The position numbers were made by a program, and so were the translations under genes. From Robiginitomaculum sp. (GTDB taxonomy: Bacteria > Pseudomonadota > Alphaproteobacteria > Caulobacterales > Maricaulaceae), in contig JAESTZ010000075.1 of NCBI GenBank assembly GCA_016763315.1, positions 1 through 54,262 of the forward strand: 54,262 nt of DNA, in the 5' to 3' direction. Below are positions 46,876 through 54,262 of the stretch, one piece after another (position 1 is the stretch's first letter; each line of letters starts with the position of its first letter). The notes under the pieces were generated by a model. The model saw only the letters and a list, made by a program, of their open reading frames with translations. It ran no database searches and was not told the origin of the DNA.

Positions 46876-48318
46876 TTATTTCTTAGGCTTTGTAAGCAGA
46901 AAATATACCGCAACCAACGTCAGTAGAATACCAATTCCGGCCAAACCGGGACCCTTTACCATATCGCTTAAAGTAACGATAAGGCCTGCTTTTTGAGTTC
47001 CAAAAACACCAGCAGTAATTAAAATCAACCCGGCAATTCCCATTAAAACAAATATAATGGAATTTCGTTTTTCCAGCACTTCAAACGGTTGCTCATTTTG
47101 AACCGGCAACTCGTTTGTTAAATTTTCAGGCACTAGCTCATCATAATCGGCAAATGGCGGAATATCCTCTTGCGGTTGGCTTACCTGATCCAGAACTAAC
47201 ACATTTTCCAGATTATCTTCTTCCAGAGCAATGTTTTCATCAGACAGATCATCACTGGTAATTTCTTCTGTAGTTTCTTCTGTAGTTTCTTCTGCAACGG
47301 CCTCCACTTCCGGCATTGGCGGAATATCATCAGCGGAAGGTTCAGTTTTTATTTCGTCAGCAGCCGGCAAATCAGAACTTTGCGGTTCATGAATTTCCTT
47401 GGCTAAATCTTCGGTAGCTGTAGCGGGTACATTAATGGCTATTTGCGCTATTCTTCCGGAAATTTGCTCGGCAAGTTCACCAACCGGATCATTTTTCTTT
47501 TCAGGTTGGAATACATCACCAATGGGAACCAGCTCATCAGTACCAGTAGCCTTTAATTCATCTTCTTCTAACTTGCCGGTTGATTGTGGATCATTTGCGT
47601 TAGCTACCTCTTCTTGGTCATCATCAGAAAAATGATAATCATATTCTTTTTCTTCATTAGAAGCAGTAAAAACAGGAATTACTTCTTCCATGGCGCTATT
47701 TTCGGTCAGCAAAGAACCAAGTGCCGCAGAATTTGACAAATCAATCGCAATTTCTTCTACAACTTCTTCGGCTGCTTGTTGTTTTGCATCTTCGGTGATT
47801 TTGCATTCCAACTCTGAATCCTTCCTGGTATGCAAAATCGAGCTAGGTGCTAATACAACCCCCTCTTCCACATTCAGGAACAATGCTTTTTCAGCTGTCC
47901 GGCGACGCACCAGCGCATCAATTATAATTTCTCGCCCACCAAGGCTTGCTTTGCGCCAGGCATCAAACGCAGATGCAGCACTTAATAATTTTCCCTCATT
48001 AATGAAACGCACAACTTCGGAATTAGTGAAATTATCAATCCCAATATTAAAAGCCAAAGACAATAAAGCGTCCATTTGCGATTGTGAAACCGGAGCAAAA
48101 ATACAACTGGAAACTTTCACAGCCAAATTGCCCATATCCCAGATCAATAAATCTTCTGCGTCCGATTCTGATACAACTGCGCCCTTTTTAGCTGAAACAG
48201 TATGACCATAACCAATCACCCACACCCCATTAGGCAGAAGTGTTGCTAAAGCCCGAAATCCTTCAAAAGCCTTTACCAGCTTCAGTCCTGCATCGGAAAT
48301 TATAGTGTTTTTTGTCAT
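46876..48318 (-). CDS. spmX: SpmX-like polarity protein (degenerate GH24 muramidase, two C-terminal helices)
   Basis: A 480-residue membrane protein. Residues 1-150 are a T4-lysozyme-type (GH24) domain: the catalytic glutamate is kept (E19 in KAFEGF), but the positions of the other two residues of the catalytic triad are leucine (L28, for Asp) and valine (V34, for Thr). Residues about 165-417 are a long acidic, low-complexity linker with Glu/Thr repeats. Two membrane helices follow at about 420-440 and 457-476. This is the layout of SpmX, a pole organiser derived from a phage lysozyme that recruits the DivJ kinase in Caulobacter and places stalks in relatives. The phage-type lytic role is thus unlikely. 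Confidence 0.85.
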   Translation of the reverse strand: MTKNTIISDAGLKLVKAFEGFRALATLLPNGVWVIGYGHTVSAKKGAVVSESDAEDLLIWDMGNLAVKVSSCIFAPVSQSQMDALLSLAFNIGIDNFTNSEVVRFINEGKLLSAASAFDAWRKASLGGREIIIDALVRRRTAEKALFLNVEEGVVLAPSSILHTRKDSELECKITEDAKQQAAEEVVEEIAIDLSNSAALGSLLTENSAMEEVIPVFTASNEEKEYDYHFSDDDQEEVANANDPQSTGKLEEDELKATGTDELVPIGDVFQPEKKNDPVGELAEQISGRIAQIAINVPATATEDLAKEIHEPQSSDLPAADEIKTEPSADDIPPMPEVEAVAEETTEETTEEITSDDLSDENIALEEDNLENVLVLDQVSQPQEDIPPFADYDELVPENLTNELPVQNEQPFEVLEKRNSIIFVLMGIAGLILITAGVFGTQKAGLIVTLSDMVKGPGLAGIGILLTLVAVYFLLTKPKK

Positions 48319-48365
48319 AATTCAGTCTCACAACGAAACAGTTTGGTTGTTTCCCTTCCTGTCCT

Positions 48366-48381
48366 TGCAAGCTATAGGCCG
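48366..48381 (-). promoter_or_regulatory. Putative sigma-54 promoter for spmX
   Basis: On the minus strand CGGC and TTGCA keep GG and GC ten bases apart; the TTGCA element is perfect while the -24 element is partial (CGGCCT for TGGCAC). The predicted start lies about 37 bases before the spmX ATG. In Caulobacter spmX depends on TacA and sigma-54, which fits. Confidence 0.5.
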
Positions 48382-48385
48382 AAAT

Positions 48386-49321
48386 TCATAACTCCGGCTG
48401 TAACCGTAGTATTTCAACTGAATTCATTGAAGTAAAACTGGCATAAAACCCGCCACCGGAACCGCCACCAATTACATACAGATCAACACCCAAAACAGTT
48501 GCACCAGCTCCGGTTCGTGGCGCAATCATATCACCATGCCTTGACCATTGATCAGTTTGCGGATCATAGATCCAATAATCCTTCAAGGTCTGCCCGCGAC
48601 CGCCACCTCTACCACCCATAACATGAATTTTCCCAGCAAAAACAGCAGTTGCATGACCCGAGCGCGGAATTGGTAATGGTGCCCCTTTGCTCCAAACTCC
48701 TGTCTCGATATTATATATGTCCACCTCGCCAGTTGGCGCGCCAGAAAACCCGCCGGCGATCAAATAAATATTACCGTCAACAATATCGGCCGTAGCAGCC
48801 CTTCTAGCAGCAGGCCCACCTTCTATAAGTTGCCAGATATTTTCAGCCGGATTGAAAACCGCCATTTGACCGGAAATGTCACCAGAACCACCAATAGTGA
48901 ACAGCTTTCCAGCCCCAGCAACCATGGCAAATGCCGCTCTGTTTCCAGGCATTGCCGGAGCCGGTTGCCACTCACCGCTAATCTCGTCAAACTTCCACAT
49001 TTCGTTACCGGCAAGACCTTTGCCACCTGCAGGATAGCCACCTGCCGCGTACAAGACTCCATCTAACGCTGCCAGCCCGAACTGCTCCAGACCTACGGGC
49101 AAATCCGGCAGGCTGCGCCAAACCTTAGCAACAGGATTGTATCGTTCAGAAGCACTCATTGGCGCTAATCTTCCGGCACCACCGATAGCATAAATTTTAC
49201 CATCCATTTCCACTACAGATAAAGCAGCTCTGGCAGTTTCCATTGGCGAGCCTTCGCGCCATGTTTGCGCAAAGCTAAGCGTTGGAAATAAAAACAATAG
49301 TATCGCAAAATAAAAACGCAC
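48386..49321 (-). CDS. Secreted Kelch-repeat protein
   Basis: A 311-residue exported protein: signal peptide at residues 1-18 (MRFYFAILLFLFPTLSFA), then six Kelch blades, each with a GG pair followed by a tryptophan ending (YAIGGAGRLAPMSASERYNPVAKVWRSL is the first; YAAGGYPAGG, FTIGGSG, YLIAGGFSG, HVMGGRGGG and YVIGGGSGGG mark the others). The GTG at 49321 has a strong GAGGAG nine bases upstream and replaces a TTG at 49345. Beta-propeller; partner unknown. It follows mgtE by 13 bases and may share its transcript. Confidence 0.85.
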   Translation of the reverse strand: MRFYFAILLFLFPTLSFAQTWREGSPMETARAALSVVEMDGKIYAIGGAGRLAPMSASERYNPVAKVWRSLPDLPVGLEQFGLAALDGVLYAAGGYPAGGKGLAGNEMWKFDEISGEWQPAPAMPGNRAAFAMVAGAGKLFTIGGSGDISGQMAVFNPAENIWQLIEGGPAARRAATADIVDGNIYLIAGGFSGAPTGEVDIYNIETGVWSKGAPLPIPRSGHATAVFAGKIHVMGGRGGGRGQTLKDYWIYDPQTDQWSRHGDMIAPRTGAGATVLGVDLYVIGGGSGGGFYASFTSMNSVEILRLQPEL

Positions 49322-49334
49322 TTTTAAAAACTCC

Positions 49335-50741
49335 TCAACTAACAAGAACTAATGCTGCCAATCCTAAAAACACAAAAAAACCAACAATATCAGTTACTGT
49401 TGTAACAAATACACTCGAAGCCACTGCAGGGTCTGCTCCAAGGCGTTTCAATCCAAGCGGCACCAAAATTCCGGCAAAACCAGCAACCAAATGATTTATT
49501 ACCATAGCAGAAGCAAGAATTAACGCCAATGGTAACGACTTGAACCATACAAATGTAACCAAGCCCATGATAATGGCAAAGATAAGGCCATGCACCAGCC
49601 CGGCAACCATTTCGCGAACAATTATCCTGCCGGCATTAGCTTTGGTGATTTCACGCAATGCCAACGCCCTTACCGCCACTGTAAGTCCCTGAGTAGCTGC
49701 ATTTCCGCCCATTGAAGCAACGATAGGCATCAGTACTGCCAAAGCAATGATTTTCTCCATTGAGGCGTCGAAAATAGAAATAACCATAGAGGTCAAAACA
49801 GCCGTAGCCAGATTTACTATCAGCCATGGAGCGCGACTTAGAACCACATCTTTGACTGTATCGCCTAAGCCAGCCTCGTTGACACCGGCCAAAGACAATA
49901 AGTCTTCAGTATGTTCGTCATGCATTACCTCAACCATATCATCTATGGTTATCATGCCGACCAAACGACCGCTTTGATCGGTAACCGGAGCAGAAGGAAG
50001 GTCATATTTTTCAAACATATAGGCGGCATCCTCTTTATCGGTTTGTTGTGTTACGGCAATTTGCACCGGCGACATTAATTCACTAAGCGGCGTGTTGCTT
50101 TTTGCTCGTAATAAAACCGGCAGAGCAACCAAACCGACAACATGATAAGACGGGTCAACAACATAAACTTCGTAAAACGTATCCGGCATCGTAGTATCAT
50201 CAGACTGGCGTATATTGTTTATCGCCTGCTCGACATTAAAAAAGGCCGGAACAGCAACGAATTCACGTTGCATCAATCGCCCGACGCTGTCTGGCTCAAA
50301 GGCTAAAGATGTTTCAAGGGCTTGGCGTTCTTTTGGATTTACCGACTTTAGAACCTCATCACGAAATTCAGCCTCCAGTTCCTCGACCACCTGTATAGCA
50401 TCATCTGATTCCAACGCCCCAATGGCATCGGCAACTGTCTTGGCATCAAGAATTTCAACAATTTTTTCCAATACCGGATCTGACAATTCAGCCAGAATTT
50501 CACCAGTAAAAACATCTGGTGCGAAACTGGCCAACTGACGTAACTGGTCATTGGATAATTGTTCTATAACATCGGAAGCATCGGCGGCGTGCAAACTGGC
50601 TAGAGCAATCTTTGCTGCTTGGGGATCATTATTTGATAAAGAACGACAGAGATCTTCCAGCGCAACTGAATCAATTTCAGTGCCACTGGTCTGATCAATA
50701 TCAGTTTCTTGCTTTATAATGTCTTTCATCATCTGAACCAT
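49335..50741 (-). CDS. mgtE: Magnesium transporter MgtE
   Basis: A 468-residue homodimeric Mg(II) channel. The N-terminal alpha-helical sensor domain (residues about 30-150, superhelical repeats such as LASFAPDVFTGEILAEL) is followed by a CBS pair (about 155-285, with LMSPVQIAVTQQTDKEDAA and APVTDQSGRLVGMITIDDMVEVMHDEH), and five membrane helices with the pore segment MPIVASMGGNAATQGLTVAVRALA. The Kelch gene follows closely. Confidence 0.96.
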   Translation of the reverse strand: MVQMMKDIIKQETDIDQTSGTEIDSVALEDLCRSLSNNDPQAAKIALASLHAADASDVIEQLSNDQLRQLASFAPDVFTGEILAELSDPVLEKIVEILDAKTVADAIGALESDDAIQVVEELEAEFRDEVLKSVNPKERQALETSLAFEPDSVGRLMQREFVAVPAFFNVEQAINNIRQSDDTTMPDTFYEVYVVDPSYHVVGLVALPVLLRAKSNTPLSELMSPVQIAVTQQTDKEDAAYMFEKYDLPSAPVTDQSGRLVGMITIDDMVEVMHDEHTEDLLSLAGVNEAGLGDTVKDVVLSRAPWLIVNLATAVLTSMVISIFDASMEKIIALAVLMPIVASMGGNAATQGLTVAVRALALREITKANAGRIIVREMVAGLVHGLIFAIIMGLVTFVWFKSLPLALILASAMVINHLVAGFAGILVPLGLKRLGADPAVASSVFVTTVTDIVGFFVFLGLAALVLVS

Positions 50742-50816
50742 TTTCTTAAGCCAGAGACATGAATGTCAACACGGCCTAGAATCATGATCATAAACTACAT
50801 AGTCAGATGCAGGTGA

Positions 50817-51518
50817 TTAACTTTGCGTAGAATCAGTCTTGTTTTGCTGATTATTGGTTTTGATTATTTTATATCCTACATAGATCAAAAATAGGCCAAT
50901 GAGTTCAGTTACATACAGCACTTCTACATGACCCATACGGGTGAATGTTCCGCCAATACCGGGCAATAAAGCTCCAATAGCAATAAACACATTCCCCTTA
51001 AACCGGGCTTGATGATCGGATAAAGCATAATACTTCAAAGCTGAATAAATTGCTCCGCCAACCAAGAAAATCATTGCATAAATATTGATCGGTATGGAAA
51101 ATAATCTAATCCACTGCCACTCGAACACCCGACCAGTTAACTTATCTTCAAACCCGATGGGAAGAGCTATAGGCGAGAGCATTACGCAAACTGCCGCAAT
51201 AACAATAGTCGATACAATCAATATAGTTGTAGCATGAGCAAATTTTCGGTTCATCAACAAATAAACCGAACCTTGCGCCAATGGAAAACCGCCAAGCAAG
51301 GCTCCGACAATATACCAGAATTTGGTGTTTAACTCACTCCAGCCAAATAACACATTGACACTTTCGGTCAATGTTCCCAGGCCAAAAGCAATCACACCAA
51401 TAGTCCACCACATCAAATAAGTGGTTTTACTTCTTCGGTAATGCAGTAAAATCTCGCGAGCGAAAAACACCGCCCCGATTGTGGTCAAAATAGGTATATA
51501 TTCAACAAGATTGGACAT
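50817..51518 (-). CDS. Seven-helix membrane protein of unknown function
   Basis: Not recognised. A 233-residue protein from the ATG at 51518 (an earlier in-frame start at 51536 adds six residues) with about seven hydrophobic helices: 10-22, 34-53, 66-86, 93-115, 136-158, 178-198 and 203-222. Between helices run short polar loops such as HYRRSKTTY; the C terminus is polar (KTNNQQNKTDSTQS). Charged residues within helices are few, so it is not an obvious transporter. It lies between mgtE and the R-M island, on the backbone side of the left repeat. Confidence 0.65.
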   Translation of the reverse strand: MSNLVEYIPILTTIGAVFFAREILLHYRRSKTTYLMWWTIGVIAFGLGTLTESVNVLFGWSELNTKFWYIVGALLGGFPLAQGSVYLLMNRKFAHATTILIVSTIVIAAVCVMLSPIALPIGFEDKLTGRVFEWQWIRLFSIPINIYAMIFLVGGAIYSALKYYALSDHQARFKGNVFIAIGALLPGIGGTFTRMGHVEVLYVTELIGLFLIYVGYKIIKTNNQQNKTDSTQS

Positions 51519-51684
51519 AGCAAAACTCACGAGCAATATAATTTGTGCTGGTTATGACACTAAACCAGTTTAGGAGCCAGCCAAAAAAACACAAACAGAA
51601 TCCAAGGTGATGTTCGGTATTTATACGAGGCAATAATAAAAAACCGTCACAAGGCTGCTGTTAGGCAGGGTTGAAACCTAGTAA

Positions 51685-51711
51685 AAATGGTGGGCGATGA
51701 GAGGCTCGAAC
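51685..51711. repeat. Left attachment repeat (displaced tRNA-Val 3' end)
   Basis: 27 bases identical to 54098-54124, including CCA, the acceptor arm and most of the T arm of the tRNA. Beyond the terminal GAAC the two copies diverge at once. Confidence 0.85.
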
Positions 51712-51865
51712 ACGCGTTTGAAGGTTTTGAGGACAAGAAAGTAGACCTTAAAGAATAACGATTTGATTAGTTAAACGTCGCTTCTAGAAATATGGGCACG
51801 ACAGAGATTGAATCTAGCGCTTTATCTTCAATCTTATTGACATTGAAACTGAATCCCTAGATGAT

Positions 51866-51891
51866 GACTTTACGTACCAATCAAAGTAAAG
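51866..51891 (+). promoter_or_regulatory. Putative controller-protein operator before the methyltransferase
   Basis: GACTTTACGTA (51866-51876) also occurs before the controller gene. Here it forms a dyad with a downstream GTAAAG (CTTTAC-N12-GTAAAG) that reaches the AAAGGA Shine-Dalgarno at 51888-51893, so a bound protein would repress the methyltransferase. Confidence 0.5.
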
Positions 51892-51903
51892 GATTCCGTT
51901 TAG

Positions 51904-52797
51904 ATGTCGCTACAAGAACTTAAAGAAAAACTAGGAATTCCATACTACGAGGATGAAGATATTCTGATTTACTCTGGAGATTGTTTGCATTTGCTAGACA
52001 AGGTTGACCCTGCATCAATACCTCTAACAGTAACATCTCCTCCCTATAATATAGGTAAGGAATATGAAAAAATATTAAAGACAGATGACTATGTAACTTG
52101 GTCTTCCGAGTGGATTAGTAAAATCCATCGAATTACGTCAGAGAACGGGGCATTTTGGCTAAATTTGGGATATATTCCTCTCGATGGAAAAGCTAAAGCA
52201 ATACCGCTTCCATACCTCATATGGCAGCATGTTCCATTTTTTCTGATTCAAGAAGTAATTTGGAATTATGCCGCTGGTGTCGCGGGGCGTTTGTTTTTTT
52301 CCCCAAGAAATGAAAAATTTCTTTGGTATGTGAAAGACTCCGAAAACTATACATTTAACTTGGATGATGTTCGAGATCCGAACGTCAAGTACCCAAATCA
52401 AAAGAAAAACGGAAAGTTAAAGTGCAATCCACTTGGCAAGAACCCAACTGATGTCTGGCAAATTGCAAAGGTAACCTCAGGTAAGAATCGTTCTTCTAAA
52501 GAACGAACTGCACATCCTGCACAATTCCCAATTGAATTAGTAAAGCGAATTATTCTGGCATCCAGCAACACAGGAGATATTGTATTAGATCCCTTTTTGG
52601 GATCAGGTTCTACTTTGGAAGCGGCCATCAGAACAGGAAGAGAAGCCGTCGGAATCGATATAGAGCCTCAATATCTAGAAATAGCCATTGATCGCATCAA
52701 AAAAGTCAGAGAACAGATTATTTTGGAAAAAAGCCAAAAAAGCCTATTTGATGAATTAAGTCCTCGGGAAAATGATTATAAGCTTCAAGCGGGCTAA
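51904..52797 (+). CDS. DNA (cytosine-N4)-type methyltransferase of a type II R-M system
   Basis: A 297-residue beta-class enzyme (catalytic motif before the AdoMet motif). Motif IV is TSPPYN at residues 44-49, with the serine typical of N4-cytosine enzymes; motif I is DPFLGSGST at 229-237, near the C terminus. AAAGGA precedes the ATG by ten bases. The partner endonuclease is of ScaI type, so the likely target is AGTACT with N4-methylcytosine; that is inferred from the family. Its 3' end overlaps the convergent endonuclease gene by 42 bases. Confidence 0.9.
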   Translation: MSLQELKEKLGIPYYEDEDILIYSGDCLHLLDKVDPASIPLTVTSPPYNIGKEYEKILKTDDYVTWSSEWISKIHRITSENGAFWLNLGYIPLDGKAKAIPLPYLIWQHVPFFLIQEVIWNYAAGVAGRLFFSPRNEKFLWYVKDSENYTFNLDDVRDPNVKYPNQKKNGKLKCNPLGKNPTDVWQIAKVTSGKNRSSKERTAHPAQFPIELVKRIILASSNTGDIVLDPFLGSGSTLEAAIRTGREAVGIDIEPQYLEIAIDRIKKVREQIILEKSQKSLFDELSPRENDYKLQAG

Positions 52798-53352
52798 TGC
52801 AGCCCCAATAGACGCTTGCTGTCCAGTGGACTTTGCTTGCCCTTTCCAATCATCATCGTCTATCCACCCAAACCGGATTTTCTTAATCTCATTTGATTTG
52901 TCATCTTCTTTTGGCAACTTGTAGTTTATTACTAAATAGTAGCCAGAACGATGTTTACTTCTATTGGCTGACCGGTGGCCTGTGCTCCTATTGCCGTAAA
53001 GACCTGTATTGCTGGATGACGTTTTAATCTCGAATGAGAAATAATTATCATCTTTCCGAACAATGTCTTTTTCAGTTTTTGTCTCTCCACCTCGCCAATT
53101 TGAACAGATATTGTGCAGTCGAACAGCAATAAGCTTTTCTAAAATGACGCCAGTTGCCTGCGCGGGTAGAAAAATATCGGAACCAATTTTGATACTATCA
53201 TCTCCGAAACTCGATGTATAAATGTCATCCCACGCATCATGAACAACTTTTACGATTAAATCGTTATCTAGGGGAAAATCGTCTACGAGTTTTTTGGTGA
53301 TACTTAGCCATTCAGACTCATCGCAATCCACATATGGTGAAGTTATCATCAC
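52756..53352 (-). CDS. ScaI-family type II restriction endonuclease
   Basis: A 198-residue PD-(D/E)XK nuclease. The catalytic residues appear as D96 in EKDIVRK and E108-I-K110 in FSFEIKTSSSNTG. Family-specific stretches are ITSPYVDCDESEWL at the start, the GNRSTGHRS segment, KHRSGYYLVINY, and IRFGWIDDDDWKGQAKSTGQQASIG near the end. This pattern is that of ScaI relatives (recognition AGTACT). It starts within the last codons of the controller gene (four-base overlap), and so depends on it. Confidence 0.85.
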   Translation of the reverse strand: MMITSPYVDCDESEWLSITKKLVDDFPLDNDLIVKVVHDAWDDIYTSSFGDDSIKIGSDIFLPAQATGVILEKLIAVRLHNICSNWRGGETKTEKDIVRKDDNYFSFEIKTSSSNTGLYGNRSTGHRSANRSKHRSGYYLVINYKLPKEDDKSNEIKKIRFGWIDDDDWKGQAKSTGQQASIGAALARLKLIIIFPRT

Positions 53353-53579
53353 TTTACCCCCTCCAATAATTTTTCAGGGGGGACATCAAGCGCACGTGCA
53401 ATACGTACGATGTTGATTAAACTAATATTACGTTCGCCACGTTCAACACCGCCAATATAGGTCCGGTCTAACTCACACGCCAAAGCAAGGCCTTCTTGCG
53501 ATAAGCAGAGCTTATTTCTAAATTCACGCAAACGAGAACCAAAAGCCAACTTGATATTTGATAAACTATCCGAATCCAT
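53349..53579 (-). CDS. Controller (C) protein of the R-M system
   Basis: A 76-residue XRE-type helix-turn-helix protein: RLREFRNKLCLSQEGLALACELDRTYIGGVERGERNISLINIVRIARALDVPPEKLL. This is the pattern of C proteins, which delay endonuclease expression until methylation is complete. The gene precedes and overlaps the endonuclease gene. Its own promoter region has a matching operator, so it should regulate itself. Confidence 0.88.
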   Translation of the reverse strand: MDSDSLSNIKLAFGSRLREFRNKLCLSQEGLALACELDRTYIGGVERGERNISLINIVRIARALDVPPEKLLEGVK

Positions 53580-53608
53580 CTATCCATTTGATCTGATAAG
53601 AGGACAAT

Positions 53609-53629
53609 AAGTCCACGGACTTTACGTAT
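53609..53629 (-). promoter_or_regulatory. Putative C-box before the controller/endonuclease operon
   Basis: The perfect dyad AAGTCC-AC-GGACTT (53609-53622) runs into GACTTTACGTA (53618-53628), the 11-mer that also lies before the methyltransferase. Its start is 30 bases upstream of the controller ATG. A second loose dyad (GGAC/GTCC) lies on its gene-proximal side. Confidence 0.6.
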
Positions 53630-54097
53630 CTTTTATTGGTGATTTTGTCGCAAATTTTGGTATATTTGGTATCTATACACCTCTACGTAGACGATTTATA
53701 GATTATCAAAAATAAAGGGGAAAAGTTTGCCAACGGCTTAAGCAAACAGCTAGGGGATGCAACGCGATAATTGGTAAAACCTCCCCCAAACACCTGAATC
53801 GATGAACCGACCAACAGGTACCAAGAGCAAGTCAACAAAGTTTCATTTTGTGTCAGTGGGTAACCACCCTTTCGGTAGATTGGCGGGAGAATTGAGCCAT
53901 TCAAAGTGCGATTTGATAAGTTGGTCAAACACCTGCTTGTGTTTCCTGCAACCCTTTGAAGTTTCTAGTTTTTAAGTAGACCGACCTTTAAGCAAACCGT
54001 CCGAAGGCTCATATTTTCTACGTACATTTCATGCTGTCAAAACACCATCCTTGAACACAAAAAACTACCTTACCGGCTATTTGCACAAGAAATAGAG
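53630..54097. other. Non-coding part of the island between the C-box and tRNA-Val
   Basis: About 470 bases without a convincing gene. A minus-strand frame of 81 codons spans 53683-53928, but it has no ribosome-binding site and a composition unlike the neighbours (many Ser, Pro, Tyr), so I do not call it. No integrase fragment is recognised in any frame. Confidence 0.6.
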
Positions 54098-54124
54098 AAA
54101 TGGTGGGCGATGAGAGGCTCGAAC
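54098..54124. repeat. Right attachment repeat (3' end of tRNA-Val)
   Basis: The three bases next to the tRNA and its first 24 bases from the 3' end, identical to 51685-51711. Confidence 0.85.
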
Positions 54125-54176
54125 TCCCGACATCCACGGTGTAAACATGGCGCTCTACCAACTGAGCTAATCGCCC
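54101..54176 (-). tRNA. tRNA-Val (anticodon UAC)
   Basis: A 76-base cloverleaf on the minus strand: acceptor GGGCGAT/ATCGCCC, D arm GCTCAGTTGGTAGAGC, anticodon stem CCATG/CGTGG with loop TTTACAC (anticodon TAC), variable loop, T arm GGGAG-TTCGAGC-CTCTC, and encoded CCA. It is the insertion target of the adjacent R-M island and remains intact. Confidence 0.95.
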
Positions 54177-54262
54177 TTACCAGCATTGCTGACAGGAAAA
54201 CGGAATATGACTATTCCGCAGAAAACTGCAAGTTAAAAATGAAAAAGGGCCAGCAAAAGCCA

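Larger units (their letters stand above)
51519..51903. other. Gap between the seven-helix gene and the methyltransferase
   Basis: It holds the end of the backbone (to 51684), a degenerate match to the GGGGTT-AACCCC palindrome near 51670-51680, the displaced tRNA 3' end (51685-51711), a stretch without recognised features, and the methyltransferase promoter region from about 51840. Confidence 0.6.
51685..54124. mobile_element. Integrase-less restriction-modification island at tRNA-Val
   Basis: A 27-bp direct repeat bounds this segment. The right copy (54098-54124) is the 3' end of an intact tRNA-Val gene; the left copy (51685-51711) is a lone copy of the same 27 bases, so the segment lies downstream of the tRNA 3' end exactly as tRNA-directed insertions do. 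Inside are a methyltransferase, an endonuclease and a controller gene, and no integrase, transposase or excisionase. It could be a deleted remnant or a passenger moved in trans. The content is more AT-rich than the backbone. Confidence 0.75.

Noticed and set aside
46876-48318. Phage endolysin / prophage remnant
   Set aside because: The GH24 domain is fused to an acidic linker and two membrane helices and its active site is degenerate; no other phage gene is nearby. It fits SpmX instead.
51685-51711. Second tRNA gene
   Set aside because: Only the last 24 bases of tRNA-Val plus three flanking bases are present; no anticodon arm or D arm follows. It is an attachment repeat.
53683-53928. 81-codon frame on the minus strand as a gene
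   Set aside because: No ribosome-binding site, unusual composition and no recognisable domain; kept only as part of the non-coding interval.

Overview
The window looks like a chromosomal segment of an alphaproteobacterium, most likely a low-GC member of the Caulobacterales/Maricaulales (Hyphomonadaceae-like) group. The best markers are an spmX gene (a degenerate GH24 muramidase domain, a long acidic linker and two membrane helices, a core gene of that group), the fliL-fliM-DUF6468-motE and flgF-flgG-flgA-flgH flagellar clusters facing away from each other, possible sigma-54 promoters in front of flgF and spmX, and a TadG-like pilus-locus protein. No species can be named from sequence alone.

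Layout. 1-3890: partial OmpA-type porin, then cytochrome c maturation genes (ccmE facing away from ccmABCD; ccmD is only 54 codons). 4105-6206: feoAB ferrous iron uptake with an iron-box-like dyad. 6172-13386: a six-gene nucleoside catabolism operon (cdd, punA, deoC, an ALDH16-type double aldehyde dehydrogenase, deoA, deoB) that takes nucleosides to bases, glyceraldehyde-3-phosphate and acetate. 13451-17226: delta-class carbonic anhydrase lipoprotein, an anchorless TonB C-terminal-domain protein, and a chemoreceptor. 17433-18462: a two-gene cassette of a small three-helix membrane protein and a ThsB-like TIR protein, a candidate anti-phage module. 18490-20717: threonine degradation (kbl-tdh) with a nested hairpin in the leader. 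20910-26441: the rod-shape operon mreB-mreC-mreD-mrdA-rodA, whose mreB seems to lack a canonical start codon at its conserved N terminus. 26582-30449: a TVP38-family membrane protein, miaA, serB and a DegP-type protease.

30601-36953: flagellar genes. 36939-38533: msrPQ periplasmic methionine sulfoxide repair. 38534-39462: a gene-free stretch full of palindromic and iterated repeats. 39463-44284: fhs, an EF-hand protein, and a divergent OmpR-type two-component system with two 9-bp repeats 21 bp apart between them. 44291-51518: isovaleryl-CoA dehydrogenase, TadG-like vWA protein, spmX, a secreted Kelch protein, mgtE and a membrane protein of unknown function.

51685-54124: a compact island next to a tRNA-Val(UAC) gene. 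A 27-bp copy of the tRNA 3' end lies at the far side, and between the two copies sit only a ScaI-family type II restriction-modification system (methyltransferase, endonuclease, controller protein) and their regulatory DNA. No integrase is present. The two accessory regions most worth following up are the TIR/membrane pair and this integrase-less R-M island. All functions are inferred from sequence motifs and gene order; no database search was run.
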